Positions 45,501 through 57,184 of a stretch of DNA of 64,000 nt are shown one piece after another. The first letter of the stretch is position 1, and the number at the start of each line of letters is the position of its first letter. A model generated the notes under the pieces. That model saw only the letters and a list, made by a program, of their open reading frames with translations. It made no database searches and was not told where the DNA came from. The stretch is from Fragilaria crotonensis (Eukaryota; Bacillariophyta; Fragilariophyceae; Fragilariales; Fragilariaceae): the NCBI GenBank assembly GCA_022925895.1, contig JAKSYS010000238.1:1-64000 (forward strand), given 5' to 3'. The translations under genes were made by a program, and so were the position numbers.

Positions 45501-48500
45501 CATTGCTGGCAAGCCAGCTATTGATCCAATCGACGGGAGGAGCCTTTGTTGGGAAGGCACGACCGAATATACGGCCACTGAAGTGGTCGGTCAGTAGGAC
45601 ATAGCACGTCTCACCGTTGAGGCCGACGAGAGTGTTGTGTCGGATTGAATCGCGGCTCTTTTGGACCATGAAACCAAAGTCGATTGACAGGCCTTGGTTG
45701 CAAGTTGTCGCCCGCATTGTGGTCCCTGTTCCTTTTGGAGTCTTCCGAAGCTTAGCGGCAAGGCAGATGGGACATTCTTCGAGCTCCGTCGGGAGCTTGA
45801 ATTGTGGCATTCCTTTTTACAAACCGGTGCATTTCTGATAAACGCCGGAAATTTATGTGTCCAAGGCGTTGATGCCACAGCATTCGCAAGGCCGAGCGGC
45901 TGAGGGATCGCACGACGTATGCTTCCTGGTGGTTCGGCGAGAATTCCGGGAGGTCTTCGTCGGTGTCCAAGATGTCAGGACGTTCGGTAATGATGTCCTG
46001 GTAATCGATTGTACGGAATTCAAGACCTGCGGGAGCCATCCCATACCCATAGATGTAGGGCCTTGCGTTACCGTCAGGTGAAACGGGCAACAGGCCTAAC
46101 GGTGGGTCCAGGGCAGGTGGAGAATGGCATGCGGTGCAAGTCATGCCGTCGGTCGGATCGAGGATCGTGGCGGCAGTGGCAGGTGCATGTTCCGTGCATA
46201 GTTTCCGAACGAGGACTTGATCCGAAGGGAGCGGAGCCAGATGGGCTTCGGGCGACGGAGCAATCAAGGCTTCGGTGAACGTCAAACCTCCTCGACTTGC
46301 CGTCGGTTGCAAGATAATGTAGATGTCTTGCGAACTTCGGAGGCGATTCGGGAAGTGAATATGTCCGATGCTCTCGGTGAAGCTTGACATGTGGTATCCA
46401 TCGGTGCCCAGCTGCTTCGAAATGGCTGCGTGCGAAATAATGATGCCTGGAATTGTGGGGAGTGTAGTACGTCCGAATGAACACGGACGATGGGGCCTCC
46501 GGCATTTCCACGATTATCCACTGGTACACACAAGAAACCGACGCCGACAGGTTGGTGCGCGTGATGACCGGCATCAAAGAGGCGGACGTTTGTGCGGCGG
46601 AGTGGACGATAAGCAAACAAAAGGTGGCGATCGTTGGCAGTGCAAGCCATGGATCCGTTGTCAGCATGTGCGAACGAGAGTTGGCGGGCACGATCATATG
46701 TCTCGGCCAACCGACGAAGCAGGATGGGATCGGGAGCAACGTCGAGACGGACGGTGTCGGACGTGGGAAGGGCAGGAAGCACGTCGGCAACTGAAATGGA
46801 GATCGAATTGACGTTGGGGGCTTCGAAACAGGCTTCAAAGTCGACTTCGTCTTCAGCGGTGGCACGGAGCGAATTCTGTTGATATCCCACGAGATCTTCT
46901 TTGTCGCCGTCGTCGTCGTCGTCGTTGGTGGCGGCGACGTCGATGTTGGCGGGTTCATCCTCCAAGATGCGATGCATTACTCGATTGTTGGCGCCAAGAG
47001 GTGGACGGTTGCGGGTGTTGGCAGAGTTCAGACGGCTGCGAAATTGTTTGTGTGAATTCGCAATCTGAGCCTTGAGCTGGGGATTGCGTTGTGCTAATCC
47101 TTCAGCGACGATATAATCCACAAAACGGTTGCAATCTTCCAGCTTGTGACCCGGGAGTTGGCAGCCAAGGCAAACGGAAGACGCATCTTGGTTTTGAGAG
47201 ATAGCCCGAACCATGAGATTGATTTCATCGTCGAGGGTGGCGTCTGACGTCGACGACGAGAAATCCGGCGACGCGGTTTCGATCCTCCGGATGATGGACG
47301 TCGGCGTTCTTCCTGACGGCGGATGCTGCGAGGATGGTGGGTCGCGGCCAATCTCGGAGGCATACTCGACGAAAGTCGTCGCGAGTTGCGCCAACGAAAG
47401 TTTGAACGGAAGCGTGCCGTCGAGGCCGGTGCGCTTGTCGCGTTCGACTAAACGTCGGATCTCGGGACGCCATTCGGACGTCAAATTGCGGACAGATAGA
47501 TCGAGGGCCTCCGATTCGGTGTACGTGCGAGTGGCTTGGCGCTCGCGTACCATGAAGTCTTGAAGCCGGCGGATGTACAAGCTGAATGTCTCCGTTCGTC
47601 GTTGGCGGGGAATTTCGCTTGCGGTCGAGAAGACTGAATGCAACAGGGGATGGTGGAGGCGAAATAGGGAGTAGATAGCATGGTATCCCGCCTGCGGTGG
47701 GCATCCTTCAACAGCGCCATGCTCTCGGGAGCCATTGGGGAATGTGGAGTCCTGGCTCAAAGCAGTGTAGATCAGACCGGACATGAAGGAATCTTTCTCT
47801 CGGACGGAAGCAGGGAGCCAAGTCCACCAAGCACCGTGGATTTCGTCTTCCTTTGCGGATTCATACGGCGGGCACCACACTCCCCATTGTAAGCATGTGG
47901 AACAAAAGAGTTTGAACCAGTGCACGAACGAATCATTTTTGGATGAGTCGAATCTTGGGAAGCTAGCCTTACGAAAATCTTTGAACTTGACCTCGCCATA
48001 CATGAATTGACTCATGTAATCTTCGTAGGATTCGGCGCCGAAGGTGACCTCTGCAGAGAAAGGATGCATACGTGTAGGTGTCCGAGTCAAATTACCACCA
48101 GTTGTGCGTGGGCGAGCCGCCGAATTGAAGAGGGGGCGAGGTTCCGGGGGGGAGTGTGGAACCGTCCAGCAGTGATCGGAGGGCCGTGTCCGCTTGTTGG
48201 GCGAGTGTCCACCGGTTGTCCACGGAAAGTGGGAAGTGCAGCCGTGGAGTCGGCTATCTCAACGTCCTCGACGGGCGGTGCGATTTCCTCGTTCATGCCG
48301 GGTGCGGTCTCGTTGATAGGGGCGTCCATCGGGGCAGACGTATCAACCACCGAAGGAGGGCCCTGGCGCGAGCGATGAGATCGACTCTCGTGAGTGCTCT
48401 GGGAAGATGCAGAGGATCCCGGCGGCTTTGGGATGTCGATATCCGGAAGTAGGAAGCGGATCATGATAGGGACGTGTACGATGTCGGACGGGCGAGAACG

Positions 48501-48982
48501 TTCCTTGAGACGTTGGACGATGAGGCGCTGGAGCGCCGGCTTTCGTAACGAGATGACGGAGTTGCGGCTGCGGGCGTGGTACATGCCAAATCCGGGGTCG
48601 GTCAGTGTAGGCAATAACTCTTCCGACAACCATGTGGTGTCTTCGAGTTGTTGGAGAACGCAGTTACGGATGGTGTCGTGATAGGTTTCCGTAAGTGACA
48701 TTGTAGGCACATCGAAGATCTCTGTGAGTGGGATTTCTGCCATCGGGCAGTCCACAATATCGATGGTTATAACGAGACAGTCATTGTCGTATTGAACCTC
48801 CTCGGCGTCCACCATTTTGTTATCGGGTTTCAGAAATATGCGGTCCCGGATGTCTGGTCGGAGAGTATTTTTAACGCGGAGTGGCTACGTGGTTCCCGAT
48901 ATCATGTGAATCGTGTGACACCGAAGAACGCGAGAGAACTCGAAATCAGTCGGAGAGTGCGCAGAAAACAGTCGTAGAATTT

Positions 48983-48994
48983 GGGCTCATAACC
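48983..48994 (-). other. Copia C primer-binding site, half-tRNA type
   Basis: GGTTATGAGCCC on the minus strand adjoins the 5' LTR. Its complement GGGCTCATAACC equals the anticodon arm of initiator tRNA-Met, as used by Drosophila copia and yeast Ty5. Confidence 0.7.
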
Positions 48995-49397
48995 TGTGAG
49001 ACCCTCCCTAGTACGGCGGCTCCACAAACAGTGACTCGCTTGGGAGTCGGGTTAGGACAAAGCCGTCGCAATGAAGAGGAACGAACGCAGAAGCAAGAAG
49101 GCACGACGCGTGGCGATGTCGATATCGAACGTGTGATGGGTGATGTGTTGGCGTTCGTGTTGTGGCTAAGTATATCCTTCGGCCTCTTCACCCTTACGAT
49201 CAAATGGACCGGCAAGAATGCGATTGAGGGAATAAAGGATTATATTAGAAGTTGTGTGCCGATGGAGTACATCGGCCTTAAGCTAAATTAGTCGGAGTTG
49301 CGCATTTGATAGCGCATCAGCATCGACCGTAGGTAGTCGACCGTGCGCAGTAGACAGTAGCACGGTGTCATGGAGATATATAGAATATGCACTGACA
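48995..49397 (-). repeat. Copia C 5' LTR
   Basis: On the minus strand it begins TGTCAGTGCATATT and ends GGGAGGGTCTCACA. It is near-identical to 42174-42576. Confidence 0.93.
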
Positions 49398-49402
49398 TGA
49401 AT

Positions 49403-51105
49403 TCATTATACACAATTGTCGGTGCTGCGTTGACAACTTCTGCCTCAATGTTTTCCCTTCCTGCATCTCGATTACGATCACCGTATGATTGTATCATTTC
49501 CCGAGGGAACCACTGATCGAACTCTTCGCCCCTTTCCCTTCTGTCGTTATAGACCAATACAGCCAGGTTATTGAAACGCTCCATTCCTTCCCTTGACCAA
49601 CTTTGCTTGGTGCCCCTTGTTTTGCCCGTGTACCGTGGGTTAATGACTTCAGGTGCAGGTTCGTCGGCGGGCGGTCCATTTCTGTTAACCATCCATTCGT
49701 AATGCCATTGTTGCCAGTAATTTTCAAGACACAAGAGGAGGAATGCCTCATCTGTGACAGTGAACCACTCACTTAGATGTTTCTCGACCTATTCTCCTTG
49801 AATTTGGTGGCTCCAACCACAGTCTTCAGCAAGTCGTCCAATAAGTCCATGTAGATTTCACCCTCCAAAGCGCCATTTCTCAATGCTATGATTCGGTCCA
49901 TGCTAAAGACTTCATTAAATCTGCCTTTCTTGGCAGTATAATATCTGTGTATCGAGGAGAAGAAGGCAGCACACACTCAGGGTTAGATGTTCAGAATTAA
50001 ATGGTTGAAATGGACGCCGCAACCATCTTACCTTGGAATACTGTTTTTATCTTCTTATTGTGTTGTTCCTGTGCCTATATATCGACTCTTTCACTGTTTT
50101 CCTTGCAGTCTCCCACCAGTTCTCAATATTACGATTGTCTACATCTAGCACCGCCGCCATGCATCGACAAATGGACATTTCGTTGTTGCTGAAATCTAGG
50201 TCGCCATCAGTCACAAACTTTGTTTGGGGAACACATATTCCTTCACACTTTTGAATTGCAAACTTATCCGCACTTGCAACAGTGTTGCGTTGTCCTCCTT
50301 GTCCGCCTTGCCTCCTCCTTGTTGCTCCGCCACCTTGTATAGCAACTCCACCCCTCGAGCAAGAAGCGCCTCACCAACAAAATCTTGTCCAAGTTTGCAG
50401 GCATAACTGCTGCTGGTGCAGCATTTATGCCTACGCCTGCATAGGCACGGGCAGTAGCAACAGCTGCTGCTCCTGGTGCTGGAGCTTGCGCAGCAGTAGT
50501 AGTAGGAACACGCCGGGCACTGGCATGTGGAGCAGCACGGGAACGCTGGCCTCCTGCAGGGATATCAGGTGCTGATGGACCTGGTATCCCTGTAGCAGCA
50601 CCCAAACTGGCACGAGCAGCTGCACCTCTTGTGTTTGGTGATGGTATGACTGTTGAAACCGCCGCCACTCTGGCAGCTGAACCTCTTGTATTTGGTGATG
50701 GTATGCTGTTGAAACCGATGCCGCCGCCACTCTGGCAGCTGCACCTCTTGTATTTGGTGATGGTATGACTGCTGTTGAAACCGATGCCGCCGCTTCAGTG
50801 CTCACAGGAGTTGTCCGACTGTTTCCAGGTGCTACTCTGCTGCGCGTTACTCTTGCTGCTGCTGTACGTGGTGACTCATCAGGATATGGTTGTGGTCTTG
50901 CCTGGTTCCGCCGAGTATTCACGTTCCCTTGTGCTGCACCTTGCGCATTACCCCTTAGTAATCTTGTGCTCTGACGCACTGGGGACGACGACATCATGCA
51001 CCGCAATGATATCAACACACAAATCCTCACCTCCTTACCTTCTGCAGCTATGCGACAGCGGTTGGTAACCGTAGCAGAATTCAGCAATGTCACACTATAT
51101 GGCAC
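49403..51105 (-). pseudogene. Tn-2 accessory gene, main part
   Basis: The N-terminal stretch (about 50264-51105) is rich in Ala, Arg, Ser and Pro and includes an imperfect repeat. A middle part lies near 49773-49976. The conserved C-terminal region at 49403-49772 has CLENYWQQWHYEW and WSREGMERFNNLAVLVYNDR, matching FENYIDKWK and WSHEGIARFNELYSLVQEDR of Tn-1. Parts lie in different frames. Copia C interrupts it after NAAPTIVYNEF. Function is unknown, as for the Tn-1 protein. Confidence 0.6.
50619..50795. repeat. Three imperfect 60-bp repeats in the Tn-2 accessory gene
   Basis: The unit contains CCTCTTGTATTTGGTGATGG and GTTGAAACCG and encodes, on the minus strand, IPSPNTRGAAAR-type repeats. 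Units differ by small indels. Confidence 0.75.
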
Positions 51106-52023
51106 AACAAAGCTATGTTCTTTAATCCAGGTTTCAATGCATGCAACAACGCCTTCTTCTTACTAGAAGGCAAAAGAGTAAGAGTAATCAAACTGGTGTG
51201 GTGACTTCTAGTCGTGGTGGCGACCTTTTTGAATGGACTGATGCTGTGGTGGTGTTGTTGTACAATAATCTATGAATGAAAAAAGTTCGTTCGTTTCAAA
51301 TATGTATGTATCTTATATACTTTAATATTTACGTAACATAAATTAAAACTTATATACAAATGCAGAATAAACTGTTCAACGCATATTTAGATATACATTG
51401 GTGAAATGGCGAAGGCTTTGGTTTGAATGATGCGTAGATAAACATACAATTTCTTAAGTAGCTACGTTCAAAATATATATGATCGTTGTGTACCGTTGTA
51501 TTTTCATATTGTACTTTAAAAGACATGTTTATACCTTATACGCTACTAAACGCATATGTATGTACATGAATAGGCAGTCAAATATACGACAGCGAGTTTA
51601 CCGGCAGGCTCTCGCATGTCTCTGCAAAGGACCTATATTTTTACTTAGAGGAATATGCGTTGCACAATGTTATACTCCTTAAAGTGTTCATATATGTGTA
51701 TAAATAAGCAATACGTCCAACCGTTTATCTTCTTACGGATAGCCTAGTATGCTTTGGACCTTCTTCGCCGCCGTACATTTGGTACTGAGGAACTACGTAG
51801 CAGGTAAAACACTTTTGCTAAGTAATTTTGACCATGCGTCCCGTGATTTTCTCGTACGTAGTCGTAGTACATTTTGTACCACGGCTGTACTTCGCCGAAA
51901 ATGTCGTTCAGTGTTTCAGCGAAATACACAAGTTTTGTTGATTTCAGGTCCTCCTCACTGCAACAACACATCACAACACCAATTACAAGCAAGAACACTT
52001 CACAACAGTTGCTTTGTTGAAGT
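51106..52023. promoter_or_regulatory. Divergent intergenic region of Tn-2
   Basis: This is AT-rich sequence between the divergent accessory and oxygenase genes, equivalent to 13238-14122 in Tn-1. Apart from the motif cluster that follows, no feature was recognised. Confidence 0.45.
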
Positions 52024-52178
52024 CTGCCATATAGCTGACGACAACAAAGCAAAGCACCCGCCATTTGAAGAAAACCACAAGCAACAGTTGCTTTGTTGAG
52101 GTCTGCCATATAGCTGACGACAACAAATCTATCTTTTGTTTCCACCTGATTATCATCGTTCTGTCCCTGCCATATAGC
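52024..52178 (+). promoter_or_regulatory. Three iterated CTGCCATATAGC motifs before the Tn-2 oxygenase
   Basis: CTGCCATATAGC occurs at 52024, 52103 and 52167. The first two lie in a local repeat that also includes CAACAGTTGCTTTGTTGA. Tn-1 has the same motif with C for T at one site, also three times and also just upstream of its oxygenase. Confidence 0.6.
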
Positions 52179-52262
52179 TTGGACATACTTTTGCATGATC
52201 AGGAACTTCGACAACATTCGAATTTCAAGACGTGGGCGGACTTCAATTTGCAGATCCAGCGT

Positions 52263-54407
52263 GATGAACCTGGGAAATAACCCAAGAGTGTTGGGCGTGG
52301 ATGAAGAGAATGACGGAGGTTTTGGCATGCCACGAGTTCGTACGGAGCGGAGTTTCTGCCATCTCACTCAATGGCATTGAGGGTTGCCGTGAAGTGCATC
52401 CCTTGGGGCGAGAGTTGATGGAGCATCGATTCCGAGAGGCAATGACAAAAGGAAGGGCAAGGGCTGGCGATGACGGTTGTTTGTGTGCAACTCCTGTTCG
52501 ATGGTTTAAGGAGGGTTTCGGGCCTCAGTACAGGGTATGTCAGCTCAATTCAATGGATGAGATGTTTCCGAGCCCTGGGATGCGCGACGACCTTTCGGAA
52601 TTCTTTCTGATGGACGTCATCCTCAACCGTAGAATTGTCACCCCACGGAATGACGATGACGTCGCTGAACCTGACCCGGACTCTGTTGTCATGGTGCGAG
52701 CGTATGGTGATGGCGATCTCGTGGATGACGTGGACTTCAAATATCGAACATTGGTCGCCTTCCTCCCCGGTGCTGGCATCTTTACTGTGCACGTGAGCGT
52801 CGTCGGTCGGAGGTGGGTTGCAACAACGCCCACATCCAGCTTGATGCAAGTTGGTTCCGATTTCAAGAGGATGCTCTGGTGGCTCCCTACAACGGTCGAT
52901 TTTCGTTTGGCGTCGGTGGATATGTGCGACTTGCCCAAGAACGGAATTACCATGTCCCGATGGGCGAGTGTCGATTTGGAGGGTATCGACAAGTATTGTT
53001 CCAAAGCTTCAGAGACGTCTTGTATGTTTGGCGAGTCAGTGCTCTGACTCCGAAGGTCCACGCATGGCGCCCGATGTCATTGGTGGCCACAACATTGCTG
53101 CTTGGCCGAACGCAGATCGTGGCCAAGCTTTCAACGAACGACTGGCTTCTGCACTGTCTGCGAGACCTGGTGGAAGGCACTATGCTAGGTTGTTTGCACC
53201 AGCAGATTCCTGGTGACTGCCTTGTCATCGACGGCGTTTCTGCCTCATGTTGACATCATTGTTGACATCGCACCGATTGGAACGTACATGAATCGAAAGT
53301 CAGTTGTGATGGTGCGAAACCTCCTCTCCCAGAACTGGAGCAGATGTACTGGGGTGACGAGGGCTGGCCCTACTTTGTTGGAGAGCTGCCCCTGATCACG
53401 ATGCACAACTCAGTCATTAGGAGACACGTCCGCGCCGGCCATGCGAGGTCAGACCAGGGTGATGTTGGTGCCATGCATCCGATTGGAACGAGAGTCATGC
53501 TTGATGGCATGACCCTTGCGGAGTATGCTGTCGGGAAGAAAGTTTCGCAGCTATCGAGACGATTTGTACATGCACTTGCACGAATTGGAAGTGTTGTCTT
53601 CCTGATGTGCTGTCTGTGATTCAGGACACAGAGGGAGACGCCGGTGTAAGACCTGCTGCTGTCATGGCCGGTGATGTCAAGGGCAATCGTGTTGGAGGCT
53701 CCATCGACATGTCAGTTGATCTTGCGAATGCATCGCACTTCGACAGCAACGATGCATCCCAAGGGTTCAGTGTCTGGACAGAGGAGATGCCAGGTGTGGC
53801 GGACAACTGGTATTTTGTCATGCCCAACCTACATGGAGTTTCGGTTGACGGCAGGGCTTTCGAGGGTGTTGCCATCAAACTTCGTCACGGCACGGCCATC
53901 AGCTGGGATGGTCGTTTAATCCGGCATTGTACTTCGCTTTCACGACCTGACGGTGGGAACCAATGTTGTGGGTTCCGGAAAGGATCGCTCAATCATCTGT
54001 ATGGCACCTTCACCTGCGCAAAGGAACGCCTTGTAAATGCAGGGCGTAGGAGGGCGAAGATGATGCAAGAGATGGAGGAATTCGCATACACCGATGAGGA
54101 GCGCTCACGAATCTTAGGCGATGAGAAGGAGCCTTCGGATGAGGACGAGATATTTGCACCGACAATCAAGGATGCTGATCCTGACGATGGCCCTGTTCCC
54201 AAGATGGATGCCCGACGACATGGTTGGGATGGTATTGGCGACGAGCGATGCTTGAGAAACGAGACGATGCATGCGAACGGACTTCAAACGTCAACGTCAA
54301 GAAATCCAGCCTTGATGGAGAAATTGCAACAAGGAAGAAGCAGAAAACTGGGTTCTAACTTAGTCGTGCATGTTATATTCTACGTTTGCAGCTTCGTAGA
54401 AGTATGA
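52263..54407 (+). pseudogene. Putative 2OG-Fe(II) dioxygenase of Tn-2
   Basis: It starts near ATG 52263 (MNLGNNPRVLGVDEEND). Blocks shared with Tn-1 are ATPVRWFKEGFG, EFFLMDVILNRR, QCSDSEGP, PGGRHYARLF, ASHFDSNDASQGFSVWTEE, NWYFVMPNLHG and GTAISWDGR with RHCTS. The HxD lies at 53736-53744. The chain continues with a charged C-terminal extension (EEFAYTDEERSRILGDEKEP). About four or five frame changes divide it, so this copy is probably dead or mis-assembled. Conservation of the ligand motifs across strong overall divergence supports an enzyme. Confidence 0.55.
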
Positions 54408-54499
54408 CGGCCATTTGTCCCTGTCATTTACGACAAGGACATCTCCATTCAAGTCACTGCTGCAAAGAACGAGGCATAAGGCGACCAGTGCGGTTGCAC

Positions 54500-55321
54500 T
54501 CACAACATGGAAGTCTTTCTGAACGACCACTCGGTGAAGAGAAACGACTCGCGACCGGTTGGTTCGTAACAGCTTTGTACGATTAGGTCAAAAGAGAATC
54601 CGTTGTCAGTTTGTCTTGGAACACAAGCCACTACACGACATGGAAAGTCCTTTTTCACCCCTGTACTAAGTTCAAACTGGATAAGTGCCCAGTCGTACCA
54701 TGGATATCCCTTGGCTCTGAAATTTGGATGGCAGCGAATGCATATCATCTTTTCCTTCGTGATGGAATCAGTCTTGTGGTATTCTGTGCAGCACGCGATG
54801 CTGCCTTCCCCTCGTTCATCAAGGTCGGAGGAGCCATAGTACTGTATGATGAACATCGAAAGATTGTCCTCCAAATGCATGGGTCCTCTTGTTTGCGTGG
54901 TGAACTTGACGTCTCGTACCAAATGATCACCATTTTCGGGATCTCGAAACGACCTGATGCAATACATTGTTCCACGGCCTTCTTCTAATGCGGGATTGTC
55001 ACCGTCAGTGTTGATGCCAACATACGGAGGACGATAAGTGGGAGTGTCAATGCGTTTCTTGTCGACACTCCCAAGAACATTTCTTTCTTGGAACAACCCA
55101 TGCATGGTATCAATAACAATGGTGTCGGCAATTCTGCGCGCACACTGCTGGTCGATGGTGTTCATGTCCTTCTGTGAACGTCGGCCGGGACGTTTTGCAT
55201 GCGCTTTGTGATGCTCCTCAGGACGGGACGCATTGTAGCCAGGGGGTGCACCAAACACACCGATAAAGCGGACGATGTGCTTGATCTCATGAAATTTTGA
55301 AACCTTCCACCCATTGCCCTT
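54500..55321 (-). pseudogene. Tn-2 transposase, C-terminal third
   Basis: It encodes YNASRPEEHHKAHAKRPGRR, IKFTT-like DVKFTTQTRGPMHLED and CHPNFRAKGYPWYDWALIQF. These are equivalent to the last third of the Tn-1 transposase. The frame from 55258 to 54500 is clean. The N-terminal two thirds should lie beyond 55321 but are replaced by Copia B, and they are not found after it. Confidence 0.65.
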
Positions 55322-55825
55322 TGTCAGTGCATGCTTCTCCTATCGATGCAATTCAGTACTGTGGTACGTGTTACTGCATCTACATGCAACAGTATACACA
55401 TGCATGTACTGTGCTACTGGCCACGTGCATGGATACGTGCTTCTATCCATACAGCATTCTCTCGAGTTTACCTGGTACCCAATACTAGATAGTCTAATTG
55501 GAGCTCTTTCTTGTGCTCCACAACTTCTAATATAGACCCTTTTATAGCCTCAACTGCATTCTTGCCGGTCTCGACGATCGTAAGGGTGAAGAGGCAATAG
55601 GGCTATTGACAACAACGCTCACACTACTAAAAAGACGAACGGTAACATTGTACGACAGCTCATCATACTTCATTGAGTGTCCCTGATCGTTTCATCGTGA
55701 TTCACCCGTTCCAATTGGCGGTATTGATCTATCAACCGCCGCCGCATTCGTCGACGTTTGTGAGCCACACATTTCACCCCTCCTACCCCTGAGCGTGAGC
55801 GCTCGTAATTAGGGAGGGTCTCACA
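55322..55825 (+). repeat. Copia B 5' LTR
   Basis: It begins TGTCAGTGCAT and ends GGGAGGGTCTCACA, like the Copia C LTR. It shares an internal block with ACAACTTCTAATATA and GCATTCTTGCCGGTC. At about 504 bp it is some 100 bp longer than that of Copia C. Confidence 0.8.
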
Positions 55826-55837
55826 GGTTATGAGCCC
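55826..55837 (+). other. Copia B primer-binding site, half-tRNA type
   Basis: GGTTATGAGCCC follows the LTR directly and is identical to the Copia C site. It is complementary to the initiator tRNA-Met anticodon arm. Confidence 0.7.
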
Positions 55838-57165
55838 AAGTACGCCTCGTACTTTCTTTCGTGGCTGACAAGGTAACCCTATCGAAGATAGTAACCATGT
55901 CAGCACCTTGGGAGTTGAACCATCCGGATGACTTTGTCATTCTGACAGTGGACGTTGCGGATTCCCCGATAGCAGAACTACGGCTCTCGGAAATCTACGA
56001 TGTGGGAACTTCCACCATGAATGATGACTACCTCCTTGTTCTTCAGGACTATGTAGCTATACAGCTGAAAACTACGGTTGGACTTTGTGATCGGTCCAGA
56101 ATCAGTTTGCTGAGTTCCCGTTTTATCATCCTACACTGCCGAACAAACGGGGATGTCATCTCTCTTCGGAAACCTGCTATGGAGCGTTTGATCCGACAGA
56201 CTTTGCAGAGCAGACACGATACTCGCAGACCAGTTTCTGTCTCAATCCTCATCCAATTCAAGACCCCGGGTTTCAGGATTCCACGACGTTTGCACGAGTC
56301 CCCACACATTCCGTCAAAGATCGGTGGAATTGCGAGCACCAGCAACGTCGGCTGCATCAATCATCCGACGCTCGACGCAAAAGGGTCATGTGCGTTGATT
56401 CCGGATTTGAACGTTGAACCTGTGGCTCCCCATGCCTCCTGTGTCAACAACAAGAAACATGTTGTCCCTGGAATGATTAAGATTGGCATGGAGCACTCTG
56501 ATTCTGGTTCCCCGATCAGCTTTCTGGATTCGAACAATGATGTTCCGCTCACAGTGACAACCGATATTGATGTGACCTGCTGTAATCTTGTCCCGGACAA
56601 CGTTATCTTGCATAGTATCAAGTCGAACCGACCAGAGTACCAAACTCGTCGCAAATGTGACTCCGTTTCTGATGGCAATGCTTTCGATTCCAACATTTCG
56701 CCAGATGCTGTGTCCCGTGTCACTACCGAACTGTGCAACGATGTTGTTGGGACGGGGCTGGGTGGCGTTGGTACTCGTCTTCTTGCCATGAGCGTCATGA
56801 GTCCGTTTTCCACTGGCGTCGCTGCCATTCATCCGACACTCGTAACTTCACAATTGAATTTCTCCGACAAAAGAATTGATGTTCCGCCTGCCTCTGCGGG
56901 TGTATTGTGCAGACCTTTGATGTTGCAGCAGCGCAACAACGGTGCTGACTCCGAGGTTCCTGGCGCGGATCCTGAAGGTCACCAAAGCTTTGATGCAATC
57001 AAACGCAGCTATGCTCTTTGGATATCGAATGCCATCATGATGCGTCAACTCTGCAGGTCCATGCTTATGATGTTCCGACCCATTGATCGTGGCCGACACC
57101 TGCGGCAAAGACCTCAACACTGTCAAGGATAGTCCGTATGCAGTGCACCGTTTGGTCTCAATTGC

Positions 57166-57184
57166 TCTTCTTCGAAGAGCATCA
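57166..57184 (+). repeat. LINE-2 target duplication, left copy
   Basis: TCTTCTTCGAAGAGCATCA (19 bp) recurs exactly at 59527-59545, bracketing LINE-2. Confidence 0.9.

Larger units (their letters stand above)
42174..49397 (-). mobile_element. Copia C: Ty1/Copia LTR retrotransposon, young
   Basis: This is a 7,224-bp minus-strand element with 403-bp LTRs (48995-49397 is the 5' one, 42174-42576 the 3' one). It is flanked by TGAAT duplications (42169-42173 and 49398-49402). Parts on the minus strand are gag from about 48815 with a CX2CX4HX4C knuckle near 47150, and protease near 46650. Next come the pre-integrase finger and integrase (about 45900-44900), RT with a VDD box (about 44400-43400) and RNase H (about 43200-42680). 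The LTRs differ at about one site, so insertion is very recent. Most parts are present; pol shows roughly three or four breaks. It sits in the Tn-2 accessory gene. Confidence 0.92.
41751..55321. mobile_element. Tn-2: diverged relative of Tn-1, interrupted and truncated
   Basis: The gene order and strands equal those of Tn-1: accessory protein minus, oxygenase plus, transposase minus. The left end is probably at 41751 (CATCAGGGAGTGC after TA), matching the Tn-1 end CATCAGAAGGTGC. It lies 323 bp from the accessory stop, against 390 bp in Tn-1. Copia C (42174-49397) splits the accessory gene, and Copia B cuts the transposase at 55321. No right end was found. Proteins are strongly diverged from Tn-1, so this is a separate subfamily and not a recent duplicate. 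Confidence 0.7.

Noticed and set aside
42763-46882. Several plus-strand frames across Copia C
   Set aside because: They are shadows of the minus-strand Copia coding region.
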